From [Mycobacterium] fortunisiensis (lineage in GTDB: Bacteria > Actinomycetota > Actinomycetes > Mycobacteriales > Mycobacteriaceae), in NCBI RefSeq assembly GCF_019050325.1, contig NZ_VOMB01000023.1:248001-312000 (forward strand): a DNA stretch of 64,000 nucleotides, written 5' to 3'. The translations under genes were made by a program, and so were the position numbers. Numbering within the stretch: the stretch's first letter is position 1; the number at the start of each line of letters is the position of its first letter. Under the pieces are notes generated by a model. The model did no database searches and was not told the DNA's origin. It worked only from the letters and a program-made list of their open reading frames with translations. Shown piece by piece: positions 24,518 to 31,594 of this stretch.

Positions 24518-26449
24518 CTACACCGCGCAACTGCCCCCGGAGAACAGGTCGCAGGTGGTCTCCAGGCCGTTGAGCACCCCGGCCGGGATCGCGGAGATGA
24601 AATCGGTCAGGCTGATGTTGTGCAGTGAGGCCAGATGAGTGGCCTCCGGCGTGCCGATCGGCACCGCCACGGCCTCGCCCTCCGGGGTGCTGATCGTGAA
24701 CGAGTCTTCGCCGTAATATCCTGCGCAGTCTGACGCGCAGGCCCCGGTTTCGGGGTCGATCCGCTCGTCGAACATGTCGTTGATCCACCCCGCCGACAAC
24801 TCCCGCACGGCCAACGGGTTCTGCGGCTGCGGGAACCCGGCGATGACGTAGGCGGCGACCTGGATCAGCGGGTTGGCGCCCTGCATCGGGTCCATGTGCA
24901 CGCCGTCTTGAAGCACCACGCCGGTGAACTGGCCCGGGCGGGCCTCCGTCAGCTGGTCGTTGACGTCGCTGAACACGTTGAGGTAGTTCAACGGGGCGCC
25001 GATCTCGTAGATCGGGATGTAATCGTTCGGATCGCCGCTGGCCTCCAGCTCGTCCAATCGAGCCATGGCATCCGGGACGATCGAGCCCATCGGCACCGCG
25101 TCGTAGGCCACCACGCCGGCAAGGTCGTTGGGCGCGTCGAATCCTGCTTGGCGCCGCCGGCTCAGGCCCTCGGCGTAGTATCCGGCGACCCCTGGGGCGA
25201 AGCCGCCGCCCAGCGAGTGCCCGACGAGCACGAACTGCATGGGCACGTCGAGATCGGTGGTGCGGCCGGCCTTCAGCTCGGCGGTGTCCAAGCTGGTGTT
25301 CAGGGCCTTGCGGTCGGGGTCGAGGAACAACTCGGCCACCGCGGCGTGCAGGTTGTCGCCGCCCAGCCACATTCCGTCGGCCTCAAACGGATTCGACGTG
25401 TAGGTGGTGGTGACGACGATGCTGTTGGTCTGCGTGGCCAGGTAGGACGCGGTGTAGCTGTAGAGCGGACCGTTGGCCAGGAAGCCGTGCTGCAGATAGA
25501 TCAACCGGGTGGGCGGATCATCGGAATCGGATGTGGGGATGTACCAATTGGATTCGACTTCGTGTCCCTCGGAGACGACCAACGTGGACGTGCTGACCTC
25601 GACCGCGTCGCGCAGTTCCGGCGGAACCACCGGATCACCGCCGACCGCACGTTCGAGCGTGGCCAGGGTGTCGAAGACAATGTCGCCGAACGCCGACAAC
25701 GGCGCCGGGTAATCCTGCGGCTCGGGGTTGAGCACCAGCCCGCCGAGGCTGCGCAGCACGTCGTGGATGGCCTCGACGGGGTCGTTCGGGGTGGCTGTGG
25801 TGGACGCGGTGCGCATCGTCGTGATGTCACGTTGCGCGACGGCTGCGTCCTTGCGCTCGGCCTGCAGGTGCTCCCGCAGCGGGGAAACCGCGGAGCGTGC
25901 CGCCGCCCGGACATCTATCACCGGACGGACCACGACATCAGCGGGGCTCTCGGCGGCGATCTCGGCTGTGGGTTCGGCGGCGTCGTTCTTCGCGGCGGCG
26001 GCCGCGGGCGTGGGCTCGGGGGCGGCTTGAGCGACGTCAGGCACTTTCGCCTCGACGTCGCGCGCCTTCGTTTCGACGTTGCGGGCGGAATCCCGGAAGA
26101 CCGCGCGTGCCTTCGCCTCAATCCCCGCACCGGAATCGGCGCGCTGAGGTGCCGACCGGTCCGATTCTTCCGTCTGGGTCGACTTTTCGGTCTGGGCCGT
26201 GCGTTGGGTGGCCTTGACCTTCGTGGCCGCCGTGTGGTTTGAGATCTTGGATGTGGGCCGGTGTTTGGCGGCGCGTTCGCTGTGGCGCTGAGACCGTTGA
26301 CGGGTGTCGCTGTGCGTAGCCGCCGACTTCGTGTCTTTCTTCGAGGCGCCGTCGTCGTCGGCGTGCGCGGTGCCCGCCCCCGCGAGCATCGCTGCCGACA
26401 ATCCCGCCGTGAAGACCCCGGCACCCACCCATGCTGCGACTCGCGTCAT
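24518..26449 (-). CDS. Large secreted alpha/beta-hydrolase with long disordered N-terminal region
   Basis: 643 aa from ATG 26449, chosen because a signal peptide follows directly (MTRVAAWVGAGVFTAGLSAAMLAG...AHAD). Residues about 30-190 are low complexity, rich in Lys, Thr, Ala, Ser and Arg (KKDTKSAATHSDTRQRSQRH), and then acidic/Ala-rich. The hydrolase domain starts at about 270: YLQHGFLANG (oxyanion), VLVGHSLGGGFAPG (nucleophile Ser) and GVHMDPM near the C-terminus as the probable His. Cys pairs occur in the tail. The basic linker could bind wall polymers or nucleic acid. The ester substrate is unknown. Confidence 0.82.
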   Translation of the reverse strand: MTRVAAWVGAGVFTAGLSAAMLAGAGTAHADDDGASKKDTKSAATHSDTRQRSQRHSERAAKHRPTSKISNHTAATKVKATQRTAQTEKSTQTEESDRSAPQRADSGAGIEAKARAVFRDSARNVETKARDVEAKVPDVAQAAPEPTPAAAAAKNDAAEPTAEIAAESPADVVVRPVIDVRAAARSAVSPLREHLQAERKDAAVAQRDITTMRTASTTATPNDPVEAIHDVLRSLGGLVLNPEPQDYPAPLSAFGDIVFDTLATLERAVGGDPVVPPELRDAVEVSTSTLVVSEGHEVESNWYIPTSDSDDPPTRLIYLQHGFLANGPLYSYTASYLATQTNSIVVTTTYTSNPFEADGMWLGGDNLHAAVAELFLDPDRKALNTSLDTAELKAGRTTDLDVPMQFVLVGHSLGGGFAPGVAGYYAEGLSRRRQAGFDAPNDLAGVVAYDAVPMGSIVPDAMARLDELEASGDPNDYIPIYEIGAPLNYLNVFSDVNDQLTEARPGQFTGVVLQDGVHMDPMQGANPLIQVAAYVIAGFPQPQNPLAVRELSAGWINDMFDERIDPETGACASDCAGYYGEDSFTISTPEGEAVAVPIGTPEATHLASLHNISLTDFISAIPAGVLNGLETTCDLFSGGSCAV

Positions 26450-26674
26450 TCCGCCCCCCTGTGCGTCGATATTGACGTTTGGCACGCTAGCGGGATTCGG
26501 CGGTGTCGCGGGCGGTATTCGGCGAGATGGTGGGCCCATGGATTGTCGTGGATTGCCGGGCAGTTTGCGGTGCGGGATCCGTTGAGCGTGGGCGCACCGG
26601 TGCCGTCGCATCGCACCCATCGGCCTTGCTCATTGCGTATCACAACTCTTGCTTTATGCAATACCTTGGGTGTC

Positions 26675-27088
26675 ATGGACGAGACGATGATCGCCACTGC
26701 ACTGTTGTCAGGCCCGGACGCGATCATGGCCGCGGACCGAAACGGGTTGATCACGTTCTGGAATGTGGGCGCGGAGAGGTTGTTTGGCTTTTCCGCCGAT
26801 CAGGCCGTCGGCGAGTCGCTGGATCTGATCATTCCGAAGCGCCTGCGTGCACGGCATTGGGAGGGGTGGCACCGGGTCATGGAAACCGGACAGAGCCGCT
26901 ACGGCGATGGAGATCTGCTCGCGGTGCCGGCCGCGCGGGCGGACGGGTCGACGATCTCGGTCGAGTTCGTGATTCATCCGATAGCCGATGCCCAGGGGCA
27001 ATTGCTCGGCGTTGCCGCCACGTTGCGCGATGTCACCGCCCGTTTCGAGGAGACCCGTGAACTGCGGCGCCGGCTCGCCGAGCTCTAG
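26675..27088 (+). CDS. Stand-alone PAS-domain protein, possibly haem-binding
   Basis: A 137-aa protein that is one PAS domain: GPDAIMAADRNGLITFWNVGAERLFGFSADQAVG (strands and N-cap), LDLIIPKRLRARHWEGWHRVMETGQ (F-helix region), then ADGSTISVEFVIHPI and LLGVAATLRDVTARFEETREL ending in a helix. The IIPKRLRARHWEGW stretch resembles the FixL haem-PAS segment, where a His on the F helix ligates haem. There is no kinase, GGDEF or HTH domain. The promoter is close to the ATG (TACCTT at 26662-26667), so the mRNA may be leaderless. It could act in trans on a kinase. Confidence 0.82.
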   Translation: MDETMIATALLSGPDAIMAADRNGLITFWNVGAERLFGFSADQAVGESLDLIIPKRLRARHWEGWHRVMETGQSRYGDGDLLAVPAARADGSTISVEFVIHPIADAQGQLLGVAATLRDVTARFEETRELRRRLAEL

Positions 27089-27120
27089 ACCCTGGCCTTC
27101 TCCAGCTGCGGGGCGTAGGT

Positions 27121-27145
27121 TTTTTACAAGTCATTGTTGTAAAAA
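27121..27145. promoter_or_regulatory. Candidate operator of the osmC-hemerythrin operon
   Basis: TTTTTACAA (27121-27129) and TTGTAAAAA (27137-27145) form a perfect 9-bp inverted repeat with a 7-bp spacer, ending two bases before the ribosome-binding site GGAGGG of the OsmC gene. It is AT-rich against a GC-rich background. Its form suits a peroxide-responsive dimeric repressor such as OhrR/MarR or Fur/PerR, but no regulator gene is adjacent. Confidence 0.55.
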
Positions 27146-27160
27146 CACGGAGGGTGGGTC

Positions 27161-27598
27161 ATGAGCATCGCCGCACGCAGCACAAACACCGTCTGGGAGG
27201 GGCCGCTTGCCTCGGGGACGGGTCAGTTGAACTCCGGCAGCGGAGCCTTGACCGGGCTCGACGTGACCTGGGCGGCACGCACCGAAGCGCCCGGCGGCAA
27301 GACCAGCCCGGAGGAACTGGCGGCCGCCGCGCACTCCTCGTGCTTTTCGATGGCACTGGCCCTCAAACTCGGCGAAAAGCACCTGACGCCGCAACGGCTC
27401 GACGTGCGGTCCACCGTCACCCTCGATGAGGTCGACGGGCTGCCCACCATCGTCTCGTCGGCACTGGTCGTCAAGGCCCAGGTCAGCGGGGTGGACGCGG
27501 CGACATTCCAGGGCATCGTCGATGACGCCGCCGCACTGTGCCCGGTATCGCGGTTGTTCGCCGGCGCGACGATCAGCGTGGAAGCCGAACTGGTATGA
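27161..27598 (+). CDS. OsmC/Ohr-family peroxiredoxin
   Basis: A 145-aa protein starting at ATG 27161 after GGAGGG. The two reactive Cys of the family are in AAHSSCFSMALAL (about 61) and DAAALCPVSRLF (about 125). The TSPEELAAAAHSSCFSMAL segment is typical OsmC. It reduces organic hydroperoxides with lipoyl or thiol donors in the cytosol. It overlaps the hemerythrin-like gene by 4 bp, so the two form an operon, and a perfect inverted repeat sits in the promoter. An OsmC protein coupled to a hemerythrin suggests a shared peroxide, NO or oxygen stress response. Confidence 0.92.
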   Translation: MSIAARSTNTVWEGPLASGTGQLNSGSGALTGLDVTWAARTEAPGGKTSPEELAAAAHSSCFSMALALKLGEKHLTPQRLDVRSTVTLDEVDGLPTIVSSALVVKAQVSGVDAATFQGIVDDAAALCPVSRLFAGATISVEAELV

Positions 27599-28059
27599 GC
27601 ACCTCCGTGAGCCCCACCCTGGAGCACGAACACCGGCTGATCGATGCGGGGATCATCGATTTCGCCGATGCCGATCCCCGCGCGGTGAACCCGACGGCGT
27701 TACTCGAGGCCATCGCCGTGCTGCGCCGTCACATCTATCTCGAAGAGGAGTACCTCTTCCCTCCGTTGCGGGCGGCCGGCCTGGTCGGCCCGATCATGGT
27801 GATGGTGCGTGAGCACGGTCTGATGTGGCCGTTGCTCGACCGGATCGAGCAGGCGGCCGCCGCCGGCGACACCGGCACTGCGGGGCAGCTCTGCCGAGAC
27901 CTGTTGGAACAGCTTAATTCTCACAACATGAAGGAAGAGCGGATTCTCTACCCGCAGGCAGATGCCCTCCCGCCGGGCGACCTCGACGAACTGGCCGGCC
28001 TACTCAGCACGGCCGAACTTCCCGCGGGATGGGTGTGTGGCGGCGTGGCGGTCGACTGA
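27595..28059 (+). CDS. Hemerythrin HHE-domain protein
   Basis: 154 aa from ATG 27595, overlapping the OsmC stop (ATGA). Di-iron ligand motifs of a hemerythrin-like four-helix bundle are seen in order: LEHEHRLID, RRHIYLEEEYLFP (HxxxE), VREHGLM and SHNMKEERILYP (HxxxE). It lacks the extra C-terminal domain of YtfE/RIC proteins. It probably binds O2, NO or peroxide at a di-iron centre. The downstream gene is convergent. Confidence 0.88.
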   Translation: MSTSVSPTLEHEHRLIDAGIIDFADADPRAVNPTALLEAIAVLRRHIYLEEEYLFPPLRAAGLVGPIMVMVREHGLMWPLLDRIEQAAAAGDTGTAGQLCRDLLEQLNSHNMKEERILYPQADALPPGDLDELAGLLSTAELPAGWVCGGVAVD

Positions 28060-28074
28060 TACCCGCTGCTGCGG

Positions 28075-28689
28075 CTACTTCGGTGTCACGGTCTCCTTGA
28101 AGGTGCCGTCACCCTGGTTCAACCAGGTGATCGTGCCGTGCTCGAATTCGCTGACCCAGCCACCGTTGGCGACATCCGGACCGTCGCCGGTCTCATCCTC
28201 GTCTTCCGTGGGGAAGCCCAACTGGCCTGCCGGACCACCGTTTTCGGTGTAGACCCGCAAGATCTCACCCTGTACCACGTGGGCGCCGGTCGCCGGGGAG
28301 GAGAAGATGGTGCCGTTGGCGAAGGCCTGCACCGTGCCGTCGCCGACCTTCTCGGGTTGCGCCGTCGGAGCGCCCAGCGTGGCTTCACCACCGGCCTCCG
28401 AATAGGCCTTTGCCGTCGGGCCGTCGAGCGTCACCTCACCGACGCCCGGAGCGTTGATCGTGCTGGGAGCGCCTTCCAAGGCAGACGAGACGGCGCTCGA
28501 GGCAGAACTGGCCCCGGATTTCGCCGCGCTCGTGCCGGCATCTACGGCCGAGGATGCCGCACTCGTCGCACTCGACAAGGCATCCTTGGTCTGGTCTTTT
28601 GCTTCTTCGGAACATGCAACGGCAGCCGCACCTGCAATGGCGAAAGCTGCAGCGAGCACACCTGTGCGTTTGATCAGCTTTGGGTTCAT
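28075..28689 (-). CDS. LGFP-repeat lipoprotein
   Basis: A 204-aa protein starting at ATG 28689, with signal KRTGVLAAAFAIAGAAAVACSEE and lipobox AVAC. A Ser/Ala-rich linker of about 55 residues (SSATSAASSAVDAGTSAAKS) separates the lipid anchor from a C-terminal domain with LGFP repeats (GEATLGAPTAQPEKVGDGTVQAF, AGQLGFPTEDEDE, ANGGWVSEFEHGTITW). In corynebacteria and mycobacteria these repeats are thought to hold proteins to the arabinogalactan-peptidoglycan layer. It is divergent from a small acetyltransferase gene. Confidence 0.85.
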   Translation of the reverse strand: MNPKLIKRTGVLAAAFAIAGAAAVACSEEAKDQTKDALSSATSAASSAVDAGTSAAKSGASSASSAVSSALEGAPSTINAPGVGEVTLDGPTAKAYSEAGGEATLGAPTAQPEKVGDGTVQAFANGTIFSSPATGAHVVQGEILRVYTENGGPAGQLGFPTEDEDETGDGPDVANGGWVSEFEHGTITWLNQGDGTFKETVTPK

Positions 28690-28907
28690 TTTCCGAACGT
28701 AACACCGGAGACAACAGCTCGTCAGCAAATACCGTGAGACCAATATCTGGAACCAGTAGGCTCTTTCGCCCGATATTCTACGCTGCAAGCACCGGTCGCG
28801 GCCCGAAATTTGTTCCCCCACTTCGGCAAAGCCCGTAACACCATGTGGACGAATCCGTTTCGCCCAGCCGGTGACTATCGTGGAGTTTTCGGCGAATGGA
28901 GGGCCAG

Positions 28908-29216
28908 ATGAGTTCCGAGACACCGCACGACCGCACCGGTGCTGCCACCACCGTCACCGAATACCCGGACCGGTTCACGATCGAGGTCGAGGGCACCACA
29001 GTCGGGCTCGCCGACTTCCACGACCGCGACGGCCGGCGCATCTTTCCGCACACCGAGGTTCAGCCGCAGTATCGCGGGCGTGGGCTGGCCACGATCCTGA
29101 TCTCCGAAGCCCTCCGTGCGACGCGCGCGGCCGGCCTGCGGATCGTCCCGACGTGCTCGATGGTGGCCGACTACATCGACAAACACCCGGAGTATGCCGA
29201 CATCACTGATGCGTAG
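28908..29216 (+). CDS. GNAT-family N-acetyltransferase, small (YjdJ-type)
   Basis: 102 aa from ATG 28908, behind GGAGGG; ATG 28896 would place the start before this site. It is a minimal GNAT fold: TVGLADFHDRDGRRIFPHTEV, then the acetyl-CoA loop QPQYRGRGLATILISEALR and LRIVPTCSMVADYIDKHPEY. This matches the short YjdJ/GTNAT group (COG2388), about 90-100 residues. The acceptor is unknown. Its 3' end converges on the mazF gene. Confidence 0.88.
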   Translation: MSSETPHDRTGAATTVTEYPDRFTIEVEGTTVGLADFHDRDGRRIFPHTEVQPQYRGRGLATILISEALRATRAAGLRIVPTCSMVADYIDKHPEYADITDA

Positions 29217-29246
29217 ACGGCTCGCCTTGATCAGTTGATCTCCCGC

Positions 29247-29263
29247 CCTGAGCCTGGCTCAGG
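29247..29263. terminator. Short perfect hairpin between the GNAT and mazF genes
   Basis: CCTGAGCC-T-GGCTCAGG, with 8-bp arms and a 1-nt centre as DNA, overlaps the mazF stop codon. It lies 30 bp after the GNAT stop, a position fitting a shared terminator. There is no T-tract. Confidence 0.4.
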
Positions 29264-29561
29264 TGTCGAGGTCGAATGCTTTGCAGATCGCTTCGGCCAG
29301 AGCGGGTTCCTGCTCATCGCCCAAGAAACCGATGAACTCTCCGAGCACGGATGCCGGGATGGTTTGGATGTTGTCGCAGGACACGGCGCACGCATTCGCC
29401 AACCCGTTGGCAGGACCGACGGGCACCTCCGTGGATAAGCCGCGCACGGTCGACGTGATGGGCGCGACGGTCACGCTGGCCATGGCGGGCCTGGCGAGTT
29501 CACGAGTGAGCACCAGGACCGGCCGAGTCTTGTCCAACCGGGCCTTGTGAATCGGGCGCAT
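29259..29561 (-). CDS. mazF: MazF-family endoribonuclease toxin (MazF3/Rv1102c-like)
   Basis: A 100-aa protein. RPIHKARLDKTRPVLVLTRE, VTVAPITSTVRGLSTEVPVG, AVSCDNIQTIP and EPALAEAICKAFDLD match the PemK/MazF fold and most closely recall M. tuberculosis MazF3 (Rv1102c). MazF toxins cleave RNA at short sequences, and MazF3 has been described to cut rRNA and tRNA as well. Its ATG shares one base with the antitoxin stop (TGATG), so translation is coupled. Type II toxin, neutralised by the upstream ribbon-helix-helix protein. Confidence 0.9.
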   Translation of the reverse strand: MRPIHKARLDKTRPVLVLTRELARPAMASVTVAPITSTVRGLSTEVPVGPANGLANACAVSCDNIQTIPASVLGEFIGFLGDEQEPALAEAICKAFDLDT

Positions 29562-29800
29562 CAGTCGATGTCCATCGGTGCGTGAGCCGCCCAGGACGCG
29601 AGCTGGTCAAGATCGTCGGGTTGGTCTGCAGTGGCGCGGTAGATCGCGGCATCGCGTAGCGCTTCGAGACGACGACGCTCCCGGCGCAAGGCACGGCTGA
29701 TGAGCTCGGCGCGAGAGCTGACGTGCTGAGCTGCGACTTCGCCGTCGACGAAGCTCACGAGGTCAGAGTCGAGCCGGATGGCAATTTGCCGCTGGGTCAT
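29561..29800 (-). CDS. mazE: Ribbon-helix-helix antitoxin of the MazF toxin
   Basis: A 79-aa protein starting at ATG 29800 (MTQRQIAIRLDSDLVSFVDG). An N-terminal beta strand and two helices form an RHH DNA-binding domain (about 1-45: QIAIRL...SSRAELISRALRRER). The C-terminal part (ALRDAAIYRATADQPDDLDQLASWAAHA) would wrap the toxin. No ribosome-binding site is seen; TATTAT lies just upstream as a -10 element, so the mRNA is probably leaderless. A palindromic ATACCAA/TTGGTAT site overlaps this promoter, giving autoregulation. Confidence 0.88.
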   Translation of the reverse strand: MTQRQIAIRLDSDLVSFVDGEVAAQHVSSRAELISRALRRERRRLEALRDAAIYRATADQPDDLDQLASWAAHAPMDID

Positions 29801-29811
29801 ACCAGCAAATA

Positions 29812-29826
29812 ATACCAATTTGGTAT
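29812..29826. promoter_or_regulatory. Autoregulatory operator of the mazEF pair
   Basis: ATACCAA-T-TTGGTAT is a perfect 7-bp inverted repeat overlapping the -10 element, with further half-sites ATACCAG at 29799-29805 and about 29849-29855. Repeated half-sites are usual for ribbon-helix-helix antitoxins binding cooperatively with their toxin. Confidence 0.6.
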
Positions 29827-30017
29827 GCAGAATGACATCATGTAGCGATACCAGTCTGGAGGGTCAGAGGTCCAGTTTGGTCGTCATGCCGCAGAACGCC
29901 TCAGCGGCGCTCAACGCCGTTTTCCGGTGGGTGGCCGCGCATGCGCTGCGGCGCACACCGTGAGTGGTTGGCGATCTCGGGCCGGGATAAAACTACGGGC
30001 TGCGTGTCAAGTTCCAG

Positions 30018-30091
30018 TGCCCCCAGTCGGACTCGAACCGACACTTGGCGGATTTTAAGTCCGCTGCCTCTGCCAATTGGGCTATGGGGGC
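30018..30091 (-). tRNA. tRNA with UAA anticodon (Leu by codon), short variable loop
   Basis: Seventy-four bases fold as a complete cloverleaf on the minus strand: acceptor GCCCCCA/TGGGGGC (7 bp), D arm GCCC...AGGC, anticodon stem GCGGA/TCCGC with loop CTTAAAA (anticodon UAA at 30055-30057), a 5-nt variable loop (CAAGT), and T arm GTCGG-TTCGAGT-CCGAC. The discriminator is A, and CCA is not encoded. The anticodon assigns leucine (UUA), but bacterial leucine tRNAs normally have a long variable arm. No other RNA gene is adjacent. Confidence 0.88.
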
Positions 30092-30384
30092 GACGCAGCA
30101 GAGCATATTTGAGGCAGCTTCGACCCGACCCACCCGCCTCCACTGACACCCTCGCCGAACGGACCGCGGTCGAGATGGTCGAGCGCGGCGGGAAGGCCGC
30201 CGATGGATAGCGGGTGCCCGGACAGCCCAATCCTTGTGGAACTGCCACATATTCGCCTACCTCACCGGCCAGATGCCGTCCGGCCACGCGCGGCTGCAAC
30301 CGCGTCGACGATGCCCCTATTCCCATCGCAATGTCGCGAGTGTTGAATGAGGCGCAAGGGGTGGGGACAGCGTGGGGACCTGAT

Positions 30385-30786
30385 ATGCCAAGCACTATCG
30401 CGAATTCGATTGCCGTGGTTGCCGAACGGTTCGCATCGATCCTGGGGCCACGGGCGATGCGGATGATCGCGCAGTTCAACAAGTACGTCACCAATCCACT
30501 GCAGCGGCTCTGGGCGCCGTGGCTGCCGTATATGGCGGTCATCGAGCACACCGGCCGGACGTCGGGCAAGCCGTACCGGACCCCGGTGATGGCGTTCGTC
30601 GACCACAAGTCGGTCAGGGTCGTGCTGAATTACGGCGAGCATTCGGACTGGGTGCGCAACGTCCGGGCCGCGGGGGCGGCCGAGGTGGTGCATCGGGGCC
30701 GGCGGTATCGGCTCTCCGAACCCCGGATCATTCCCGCCTGCGATCAGAAGGCCCGATTGGTCGCGTCCTTGGCGCCGCGAGCCTGA
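30385..30786 (+). CDS. Nitroreductase-family deazaflavin (F420)-dependent oxidoreductase
   Basis: About 133 aa from ATG 30385; in-frame codons further upstream (for example MSRVLNEAQ) are possible starts. The pattern MIAQFNKYVTNPLQRLWAPWLPYMAVIEHTGRTSGKPYRTPVMAF then VVLNYGEHSDWVRNVRAAGAAEVVHRGRRY is the Ddn/Rv3547-type split beta-barrel family that uses F420H2 or binds F420 and lipids. It is a single-domain protein. Its substrate is unknown; family members reduce quinones or nitro compounds. It lies on its own between the tRNA and the ABC exporter genes. Confidence 0.85.
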   Translation: MPSTIANSIAVVAERFASILGPRAMRMIAQFNKYVTNPLQRLWAPWLPYMAVIEHTGRTSGKPYRTPVMAFVDHKSVRVVLNYGEHSDWVRNVRAAGAAEVVHRGRRYRLSEPRIIPACDQKARLVASLAPRA

Positions 30787-30886
30787 CGTTGTTGGCGAAT
30801 TTCGGCCGAGATCTCGTACCCAAGTGCAGGTTGGGCGGTCGGGGCCGGGCGTAGGCTGCGCATATCCCGAGTTTCGGGAGGTCGCC

Positions 30887-31594
30887 ATGGGCGGACTGAC
30901 CATCGAACTGCGCGACGTGGTGCGCGAGTACCGGGTCGGCGGCCAGACCGTCCGCGCCCTCGACGAGGTCAGTCTGCGGCTCGACGGTGGGCAGTTCGTC
31001 GCGATCGTCGGCCCCTCCGGCGCGGGCAAGAGCACGCTGCTGCATCTGCTCGGCGCGCTGGACTCCCCCGATTCCGGCTCGATCAGCTTCGACGGTGAGG
31101 AGATCGGCCGTCTCGGTGACGAGCAGCAGTCCGCGTTCCGCCACCATCGGGTGGGCTTCGTCTTCCAGTTCTTCAACCTGCTGCCCACCCTGTCGGCCTG
31201 GGAAAACGTGGCCGTGCCGAAGCTGCTCGACGGGGTGCGGCTGGGCCGGGTAAAGCCGCAGGCCGAGGCGCTGCTGGAGCGCGTGGGCCTGGGTAACCGC
31301 ACCGAGCACCGGCCGTCCGAGCTCTCCGGCGGCCAGATGCAGCGGGTCGCGGTGGCCCGGGCCATGATGATGGACCCGCCGCTGATCCTCGCCGACGAAC
31401 CCACCGGCAACCTCGATTCGACGACGGGTGCGGCGATCCTGACGTTGCTGGCCGAGGTGGCCCACGAGGAGGGCCTGGGCCGGCTGGTGGTGATGGTGAC
31501 CCACAACGCCGACGCCGCGGCCGCGACCGATCGGGTGATCACGCTGCAGGACGGGCGGCTCGGCTCCGACGACATGTCGGTGGCACCGGGGTGA
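30887..31594 (+). CDS. ABC transporter ATP-binding protein, MacB/LolD type
   Basis: A 235-aa protein starting at ATG 30887 after GGGAGG. Walker A GPSGAGKST, FVFQFFNLLPTLSAWENV, signature LSGGQMQRVAVARAM, Walker B LILADEPTGNLDS and switch VMVTHNADAAA. The VFQFFNLLPTLSAWENV and ADEPTGNLDS forms are those of the MacB/LolD/FtsE group, which drives mechanotransmission rather than classical transport. It overlaps the permease gene by 4 bp. Confidence 0.92.
   Translation: MGGLTIELRDVVREYRVGGQTVRALDEVSLRLDGGQFVAIVGPSGAGKSTLLHLLGALDSPDSGSISFDGEEIGRLGDEQQSAFRHHRVGFVFQFFNLLPTLSAWENVAVPKLLDGVRLGRVKPQAEALLERVGLGNRTEHRPSELSGGQMQRVAVARAMMMDPPLILADEPTGNLDSTTGAAILTLLAEVAHEEGLGRLVVMVTHNADAAAATDRVITLQDGRLGSDDMSVAPG

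Noticed and set aside
29827..30384. Additional genes around the tRNA
   Set aside because: The frames in this stretch are short or shadow-like; apart from the tRNA and the antitoxin promoter I see nothing supportable before the oxidoreductase start at 30385.
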